DNA of 55,631 bases. Origin: Actinomycetes bacterium (GTDB lineage: Bacteria > Actinomycetota > Acidimicrobiia > Acidimicrobiales > JABEUL01). The stretch spans positions 1 to 55,631 of the forward strand of contig JAJZNL010000047.1 in assembly GCA_021852345.1 (NCBI GenBank), written 5' to 3'. Both the position numbers and the translations under genes were made by a program. Below the pieces are notes generated by a model. It had not been told where the DNA came from, made no database searches, and saw nothing but the letters and a program-made list of their open reading frames with translations. Positions 50,244-55,631 of this stretch are shown one piece after another; within the stretch, counting starts at the first letter, position 1, and the number at the start of each line of letters is the position of its first letter.

Positions 50244-51908
50244 TTATGTTAATGAATCTGCGGCGACTTGTCTGGCCCATCCGTAGTCGGGCTTGCCCGC
50301 TGGACTTCTCAGTACCTGATCAACCTTAATCAAATCTTTTGGAACTTTATATTTGGCGAGCCGAGCCGATACATAGGAAATAATTTGATCTTCTTCGAAA
50401 GGTTGGTTTGCATACGATTCTACAACTGCCACTACTTCGTTACCCCATCGTTCACTTTTTCTGCCAACGACAATAACGTCTTTAACTGAGGGATGTGACA
50501 TAAGCACGGCTTCGACTTCTTCGGCGAAAACCTTTTCTCCACCGGTATTTATTGTTACCGATTCCCTTCCTAGCAGTTCAATTCGTCCGTCATCTAAAAT
50601 TCTTGCCCTGTCTCCGAGAATTGACATCCGCATTTCTTCCACGTATACAAAAGTCTGATTTGTTTTTTCTTCGTCGCCTAAGTAACCCAAGGGAATCGGA
50701 TGGCCTTTTGCCAACCAACCTATTGTTTCGTCTCCTGGTCTCAAAATTCTTGATTTTGTGTCGTCTAAAACGTAAACGCCAGGTTGCGGGTAGAAATCTC
50801 CAGTGGATATTTGTGATCCGTTGGTAGATATGTTTGTCAATATGGCACCTGACTCAGAGGAACCTCCGATGTCTATCACCAGAGCAGAAGGTATGAGTGC
50901 CAAGAGGCGCTCTTTAATCTCTTTGGAAGTAGCGGCTCCACCGGTTGCTATTATTACAAGTGATGACAAATCATACCTTCGGTTCTCTAATTCTTTGCAT
51001 AGGGGTCTGGCAAATGCATCCCCTACAATAACCATCGATTCCACTTTAAACTTTTCCACTGTCTCCCACGTGTCCTGAGGATCAAGGCGATCCGTTATGG
51101 TGGGTATTGCAATGGTAAATCCGGCTAAAAGCGTACCAACGGCGGCCCATTGGGAAGCTGCATGTATAAACGGAGGAAGGGGAAGTGTCACCGAAGTGGC
51201 AGTTTTTTCACTAGCTTCGGCAATCGACTCTATCGATGAAGGCGCAACTCCCAGTCTGGCGGTAAATACTCCCAAGGAAGCTGTGTAGATGTCAGACTGA
51301 AGCCACATTGTGCCTTTTGGCATTCCGGTTGTTCCGCCTGTGTAAAGTAAGTATAGATCTTCCGGAGAGGGCATTCCCGTAATCTTGGCAAGCTCTTGAG
51401 AGCTCATTGCTTCCGTTTCATTGATTATTCTATCGTAATCGTAGGCATTTTTAATTAACGGGTTGTTTGAATCATCTTTAACCTGAACCAAAACGGGACT
51501 TTTATGGAGTTTATCTATAATGTTTTCCAATCTGGGAGCGAACGTGGAATGGTAAACGATAACCTTTGGTGCTCCATCGTTAAAGAGATACACCAATTCA
51601 TCTTCGATATATCGGTAGTTTACGTTAAAAGGTACGGCTCTGGCGGCATTTGCGCCAAATGTGACTTCCATATATTCTTTGCAATTGTGAAGGTAAATGG
51701 CGACGTGGTCTTGGCCCGATTCCCAGGTTTTTAAACTATTCCTCTCAGCTGGTATTTTGACTCCGTTTTGGATTAAAAAAGTTGCAAATTTGCGTGCTTT
51801 CTCATTAAGCTCAAGATAGGAAATTATTTCATCGCGTCTTTGAATTGCGGGTCTATGAGGGACTTTGTTTGATACGGCGTCGAATAGGGTCCAGTGATTG
51901 AATGACAT
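50244..51908 (-). CDS. Acyl-CoA synthetase (AMP-forming, FadD-like)
   Basis: This 554-aa complete ANL enzyme activates a fatty or related acid to its CoA thioester. The phosphate loop is Y-T-G-G-T-T-G-M-P-K-G near residue 190. G-S-S-E-S-G-A-I stands in for Y-G-x-T-E, G-R-E-S-V-T-I-N-T-G-G-E-K-V is the hinge region, and S-P-A-G-K-P-D-Y carries the C-terminal catalytic Lys. The gene is divergent from a thiolase gene across 111 bp, suggesting a shared lipid-degradation role. It is intact, unlike the ANL-like gene in the Mo island. Confidence 0.93.
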   Translation of the reverse strand: MSFNHWTLFDAVSNKVPHRPAIQRRDEIISYLELNEKARKFATFLIQNGVKIPAERNSLKTWESGQDHVAIYLHNCKEYMEVTFGANAARAVPFNVNYRYIEDELVYLFNDGAPKVIVYHSTFAPRLENIIDKLHKSPVLVQVKDDSNNPLIKNAYDYDRIINETEAMSSQELAKITGMPSPEDLYLLYTGGTTGMPKGTMWLQSDIYTASLGVFTARLGVAPSSIESIAEASEKTATSVTLPLPPFIHAASQWAAVGTLLAGFTIAIPTITDRLDPQDTWETVEKFKVESMVIVGDAFARPLCKELENRRYDLSSLVIIATGGAATSKEIKERLLALIPSALVIDIGGSSESGAILTNISTNGSQISTGDFYPQPGVYVLDDTKSRILRPGDETIGWLAKGHPIPLGYLGDEEKTNQTFVYVEEMRMSILGDRARILDDGRIELLGRESVTINTGGEKVFAEEVEAVLMSHPSVKDVIVVGRKSERWGNEVVAVVESYANQPFEEDQIISYVSARLAKYKVPKDLIKVDQVLRSPAGKPDYGWARQVAADSLT

Positions 51909-52019
51909 ACCTATGAAGTTTAATAAAAAATGATGTGGGATTTGAAATTTTCGGTTCGCCTGGCCTAAAGTTTTTAAAATGCAATAGACTTGCAGAGAGT
52001 ATTTTGTAATTGTTTTTGA

Positions 52020-53222
52020 ATGGAGAACGATGTGTCGGTGAGAACTTTTGTTGTAGGCGTCGGGATGACTAAATTTGAAAAGCCCGGCTCCAGAGATTGG
52101 GATTATCCAGATATGGCCAAAGAAGCCGGAACAAAAGCTTTATTGGATGCCGGTATTGAATACTCCCAAATTCAGACAGCTTTCATAGGCTACTGTTTTG
52201 GAGATTCAACTGCCGGGCAGAGAGCTTTATATGAGCTTGGACTTACTGGGATTCCGGCTGTGAATGTAAATAACAACTGTTCTACGGGGTCAAGCGCTCT
52301 GTATCTGGCGCGTAAATTTGTACTGGGACAATTGGCCGATTGCGTACTTGCGCTCGGCTTTGAAAAGATGGAAAAGGGATCACTTGGGGTAAAATATACG
52401 GATCGAACCGTGCCTGTCGATAAGCACTTTGCCACAATGAACTCTATTCGCGGTTTAACCGCAGCGCCTCCTGCCGCTCAGATGTTTGGAAACGCAGGTA
52501 GGGAGTATATGGAAAAATATGGAGTAACACCAGAGGCATTCGCAAGAATTGGTGAAAAAAATCATCGGCATTCGGTGAACAACCCGTATTCGCAGTTCAG
52601 AGATGAATATACACTTGACGATATCATGAACTCCCCGATGATTCACGATCCTTTAACTAAGCTGCAATGCTGTCCCACATCAGATGGCTCGGCTGCTGCT
52701 GTAGTTGTCTCCGAACGGTTTGTAAAAGAACACAAATTGGAAGACAAGGCAATTGAAATTACGGCTCAGGCTATGACAACCGATTTTGAATCAACCTTTT
52801 CAGGCAGTGACATGAAGTTAGTCGGCTTTGACATGACAAGATCCGCTGCAGATATTGTTTATGAGGATTCGGGCAAAGGTCCTTCAGACGTTGATGTGGT
52901 GGAGCTGCATGACTGTTTTAGTGCAAATGAATTAATAACTTATGATGCGCTTCGGTTGTGTCAGCAAGGTCAGGCAGGAGAATTTATAAACTCTGGTGCG
53001 GCAACTTATGGGGGTCAAACGGTAGTTAACCCTTCGGGCGGTTTGATCAGCAAAGGGCATCCGCTTGGGGCCACTGGATTGGCACAGTGCAGTGAACTGG
53101 TTTGGCAGCTTCGCGGCCAAGCTGATAAACGACAAGTAAAAGATGCCAAGGTTGGACTTTCGCATAATCTTGGTTTGGGTGGAGCCGCCGTTGTAACTAT
53201 GTATGAGAAAGGAACAATTTAA
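52020..53222 (+). CDS. SCP2/lipid-transfer-type thiolase (acetyl-CoA acetyltransferase family)
   Basis: This 400-aa thiolase-fold protein has Cys87 in [11 protein letters not shown] as acyl-acceptor Cys and [10 protein letters not shown] near residue 345 with the catalytic His. [10 protein letters not shown] is typical of the sterol-carrier-protein-X group rather than FadA. It likely cleaves or binds beta-ketoacyl-CoA of branched or sterol-like substrates. The SDR gene starts two bases after its stop, so the two are co-transcribed. Confidence 0.9.
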   Translation: MENDVSVRTFVVGVGMTKFEKPGSRDWDYPDMAKEAGTKALLDAGIEYSQIQTAFIGYCFGDSTAGQRALYELGLTGIPAVNVNNNCSTGSSALYLARKFVLGQLADCVLALGFEKMEKGSLGVKYTDRTVPVDKHFATMNSIRGLTAAPPAAQMFGNAGREYMEKYGVTPEAFARIGEKNHRHSVNNPYSQFRDEYTLDDIMNSPMIHDPLTKLQCCPTSDGSAAAVVVSERFVKEHKLEDKAIEITAQAMTTDFESTFSGSDMKLVGFDMTRSAADIVYEDSGKGPSDVDVVELHDCFSANELITYDALRLCQQGQAGEFINSGAATYGGQTVVNPSGGLISKGHPLGATGLAQCSELVWQLRGQADKRQVKDAKVGLSHNLGLGGAAVVTMYEKGTI

Positions 53223-53224
53223 TA

Positions 53225-54133
53225 ATGGTAAGTTTAGAAAATAGGGTCGTAATTGTGACTGGAGGAGGACGCGGTATAGGACGCGAACATGCTCTTTACC
53301 TTGCAAAACACGGAGCTTTGGTGGTCGTGAATGACTTAGGAGGTTCTACGGACGGATCTGGATCCGATCAGTCAGCCGCCGAACAGGTAGTGGGTGAAAT
53401 AATTGCCGCCGGTGGAACTGCAGTTTCCAACACCGACAGCGTAACGGATTTTGACGGAGCAAAATCAATTGTACAGACTGCATTAGATGCTTTTGGTGAT
53501 CTTCATGGCGTGGTGAATAATGCAGGGATTCTTAGGGATCATATGCTAGTGTCTATGACAGAAGAAGATTTTGATCTCGTGGTGGCTGTCCACCTTAAAG
53601 GTACATTTGCAGTCAGCAGGTTTGCCGCGGAATATTGGAGAGATCAACACAAATCAGGAATTGATGCACCTCGGACAATTGTAAATACGTCGTCGGCCGC
53701 AGGTCTGCATGGGAACGTCGGACAGACAAATTATTCGGCTGCAAAAGCCGGGATCGCCGCCATGACTATAGTACATTCGCAAGAGTTAAGCAGATATAAC
53801 GTTAAGGTCAACTGTATCGCTCCGATCGCCAGAACCAGAATGACGATGCAGACACCTGGTTTATCTGATGTGATGGAAAAAGCTGTTTTTGATCCAGGGA
53901 ATATTTCACCGCTGGTATCGTATTTAAGTGCCGACGGCTGTGAATTCAATGGTCAGGTTTTTTCTGTTTACGGTGGTTCTGTAGGCATCTATCAGGGATG
54001 GTCAATAGCTCAAGAAGTCGCCGTTGATAAAGATTGGACTCTGGATAATTTTGCTGAGGCAGTCGATAAGTTGCCCAGAGAGGTAAAAGTTAATTCACAG
54101 ATGGATGCAATTGTAAAAGCGGCAAGTTCTTAA
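53225..54133 (+). CDS. SDR oxidoreductase, MFE2 / 17-beta-HSD4-like
   Basis: This 302-aa short-chain dehydrogenase has the Rossmann loop V-T-G-G-G-R-G-I-G-R-E near residue 11, N-N-A-G-I-L-R-D near 98, and catalytic Tyr170-x3-Lys174 (Y-S-A-A-K). N-D-L-G-G-S-T-D-G-S-G after the second strand is characteristic of the peroxisomal multifunctional-enzyme-2 subgroup, which oxidises 3-hydroxyacyl-CoA. With the upstream thiolase and divergent acyl-CoA synthetase it forms a partial beta-oxidation set. Confidence 0.92.
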   Translation: MVSLENRVVIVTGGGRGIGREHALYLAKHGALVVVNDLGGSTDGSGSDQSAAEQVVGEIIAAGGTAVSNTDSVTDFDGAKSIVQTALDAFGDLHGVVNNAGILRDHMLVSMTEEDFDLVVAVHLKGTFAVSRFAAEYWRDQHKSGIDAPRTIVNTSSAAGLHGNVGQTNYSAAKAGIAAMTIVHSQELSRYNVKVNCIAPIARTRMTMQTPGLSDVMEKAVFDPGNISPLVSYLSADGCEFNGQVFSVYGGSVGIYQGWSIAQEVAVDKDWTLDNFAEAVDKLPREVKVNSQMDAIVKAASS

Positions 54134-54173
54134 GATACAACTTCTTAAAATAACTGTGCATCTCTAACAAAAA

Positions 54174-54995
54174 CTACTTTTGTCTTATGCAACGGTCAGC
54201 AACTGAATTTAATTCATTGACGTAATGTCCTTCAAAAATAAGTACGTGAACGAGTAAGTAAAACAGTTGGTTTACCAAAATTCGATTTTCATATCCTTCT
54301 TTGAGTAAGACAATTGTCTTGTATGTCGCCATGAATTCAGTTAGATAAGGGATGCTGAATAGGTGAATCATTGCAAGATCAATTTCGGGGTCAGCGGCAT
54401 ATGCCGCGGGGTCGATTATGTATGGCTCATCGGAAAAAATGATATTCCCGTTCCAGAGATCTCCGTGTACGATACGAGGTGTATTGGATGTGTCATACCC
54501 ATCCTTGAAATTGATTGCGATTTCAAGGATTTTGTCTTTTAAATTGTTTGAAATCAATCCGGTATCGTATGCAGTTTTAACGTAAGGTTCTATTCGGTTT
54601 GTTAGGAAAAATTCACCGTAGTCTTGTTTAGGAGTGTTGTCCATGTGTAAAGGACCAATAAACCCATTCCAATTTGCTCCATAGTCGTCGACTTCAAAGC
54701 TGTGTATTGAGGCTATGACTTCGGCCAGTTTGTGTATAGAAGTGATGTCAACGGGTCGGCTTTGAAGTAATTCTAAAGCTATTCCGTTTTTACAGGTGAA
54801 TAATATCTTAGGTATATTGGCAGGGATTGCTTTTTTTAGCAACTCGTAACTGTTGATTTCTGCCTCAAAAAATCCTGAAGGCGGATTAGCTAAGAATTTT
54901 ACGAATATTTTATCGGTACTATTGAGCCTGACAGTTCCCTTAAAATCTGATTTTAGGCTCAAAAAAAAGTCTTCAATTTGAACTTTATTAGTCAC
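54174..54995 (-). CDS. Fructosamine/ribulosamine 3-kinase family protein
   Basis: This 273-aa kinase of the FN3K family starts at GTG 54995, overlapping the phosphatase stop by 8 bp. Motifs are I-F-V-K-F near residue 30, V-H-G-D-L-W-N-G-N near 188 (catalytic Asp and Asn), and I-I-D-P-A-A-Y-A-A-D-P-E-I-D-L-A-M after it (metal-binding Asp). Bacterial members phosphorylate ketoamines on proteins or free amino acids, making them unstable and so reversing glycation. It pairs with an LMW phosphatase here. Confidence 0.9.
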   Translation of the reverse strand: MTNKVQIEDFFLSLKSDFKGTVRLNSTDKIFVKFLANPPSGFFEAEINSYELLKKAIPANIPKILFTCKNGIALELLQSRPVDITSIHKLAEVIASIHSFEVDDYGANWNGFIGPLHMDNTPKQDYGEFFLTNRIEPYVKTAYDTGLISNNLKDKILEIAINFKDGYDTSNTPRIVHGDLWNGNIIFSDEPYIIDPAAYAADPEIDLAMIHLFSIPYLTEFMATYKTIVLLKEGYENRILVNQLFYLLVHVLIFEGHYVNELNSVADRCIRQK

Positions 54996-55491
54996 GAACT
55001 TTATTCAGCCTTAGCTGCTTCAGGCTAACCATCAGCCCCCGTATCGCAGATTCAATAAGTGATAAAGCGTACTTAAAGTCACCTTCGTCACCGTAGTACG
55101 GATCCGGAACGAAATCAGAATTTGATTCTTTGTCAAAATCCATCAGTAGAACAATTTTGTCGTAAGCTCTGCCGTGGTTATAATTTTTATCGATTTTTCT
55201 TAAATCGTGAAGGTGCTCGCGATCCAGAGCAAGTATCAGTTCTCTGTCGTTTAGGAAATTGGGATCAAACTGCTTTGCCCTATGGCCTTTGGGGTTATAT
55301 CCAGAATTTAAAAGCGCAAATTTGGCGCGCCTGTCCATATCTTGTCCGACGTGCCATGAACCGGTTCCTGCGCTGTCTGAAATAACGGAAAGCTCTTCGG
55401 CAGCAGCGGTTTCGTTAAATACGACTTCAGCCATCGGAGACCTACAGATATTTCCAGTACAGACAAAACAGATATTAATAAAGTGATTCAT
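54988..55491 (-). CDS. Low-molecular-weight protein-tyrosine-phosphatase family protein
   Basis: This 167-aa protein is taken from ATG 55491, nine codons inside a longer TTG-started frame, because the family begins right before F-V-C-T-G-N-I-C-R-S-P. Catalytic Cys11 and Arg17 form the C-x5-R loop, and D-P-Y-Y-G-D-E-G-D-F near residue 125 supplies the general-acid Asp. Besides acting on phosphotyrosine, some members hydrolyse protein-bound ribulosamine 5-phosphates; the overlap with an FN3K-family gene points to that function. Confidence 0.9.
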   Translation of the reverse strand: MNHFINICFVCTGNICRSPMAEVVFNETAAAEELSVISDSAGTGSWHVGQDMDRRAKFALLNSGYNPKGHRAKQFDPNFLNDRELILALDREHLHDLRKIDKNYNHGRAYDKIVLLMDFDKESNSDFVPDPYYGDEGDFKYALSLIESAIRGLMVSLKQLRLNKVRD

Positions 55492-55528
55492 GGTTATCAA
55501 TAAACCTAACTTCAATTCCGAAGTGCAA

Positions 55529-55548
55529 CACTAGTAATGTCACTAGTA
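55529..55548. repeat. Short direct repeat upstream of the phosphatase gene
   Basis: CACTAGTA occurs at 55529-55536 and again at 55541-55548, a 12-bp period, about 40-57 bp upstream of the minus-strand start at 55491. One helical turn plus is a plausible operator spacing, but the repeat is short and could be chance. Confidence 0.3.
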
Positions 55549-55631
55549 TAGCTTAGCTGTATTGAATTATGTACTTCATATGGAGACCTATATCCTAGGC
55601 ATTTTCTTGGTCTGTGATTCAGTTCGTCTGT

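Noticed and set aside
1..55631. CRISPR array, tRNA, rRNA, IS element or prophage genes
   Set aside because: No regularly spaced short repeats, cloverleaf-like sequence, rRNA text, transposase/integrase motifs or phage structural genes were recognised; the only tandem array is the coding 129-bp repeat.

Overview
The window is about 55.6 kb of AT-rich (about 40% G+C by eye) bacterial chromosome. The best guess is an uncultivated or little-studied actinobacterium, perhaps from the Acidimicrobiia. Pointers are the rpsO-pnp-M16 protease order with dapB close by, frequent GTG/TTG starts mixed with promoters that seem to give leaderless mRNAs, an acyl-CoA synthetase / SCP2-type thiolase / MFE2-like SDR block, a secretory lipase lipoprotein, and a COG4315 'secreted repeat' lipoprotein. 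Taxonomy is inference; no rRNA is present.

Left arm (about 0.4-16.9 kb): a molybdenum-enzyme island. It encodes three paralogous catalytic subunits of the type II DMSO-reductase family (NarG / ethylbenzene dehydrogenase / selenate reductase branch) but only one iron-sulfur beta subunit, one EbdC-like gamma subunit and one TorD-like chaperone. Between alpha 2 and alpha 3 lie a nitroreductase-like protein, a tandem pair of related four-helix membrane proteins, a truncated AMP-binding (ANL) protein with a degenerate P-loop, and a radical SAM/SPASM protein of the anaerobic sulfatase-maturase type. None of the Mo subunits has a Tat or Sec signal, so the complex is predicted to be cytoplasmic. This is unlike most of the family that has an EbdC-type gamma subunit. 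The substrate is unknown. This is the most likely place for an undescribed system.

Middle-left (17-28 kb): a GH1 beta-glucosidase; a minus-strand extracytosolic flavin electron-transfer module (ferric-reductase-like flavocytochrome, FMN-binding protein with a flavinylation motif, ApbE); a cyclopropane-fatty-acid synthase; a COG4315 lipoprotein; a ChbG/YdjC-type deacetylase; a GH13 alpha-glucosidase; and an AIM24-family protein.

Middle (28.5-43 kb): housekeeping genes. rpsO (probably leaderless), pnp and an M16 protease come first, then moaA and moaD (molybdopterin synthesis, which could serve the Mo enzymes), a secreted lipase, dapB, hemW, a heterodimeric ABC exporter pair, and pyrD-pyrF with overlapping junctions.

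Right arm (43-55.6 kb): a polyprenol-phosphate-mannose synthase-like GT2 behind a strong hairpin, a GT-C membrane glycosyltransferase, a divergent pair made of a secreted 43-residue-repeat protein and a secreted glycosidase-like protein, fatty-acid genes (acyl-CoA synthetase, thiolase, SDR), and an overlapping LMW-phosphatase / fructosamine-kinase pair that looks like a protein-deglycation module. No tRNA, rRNA, CRISPR array, IS element or prophage was seen.
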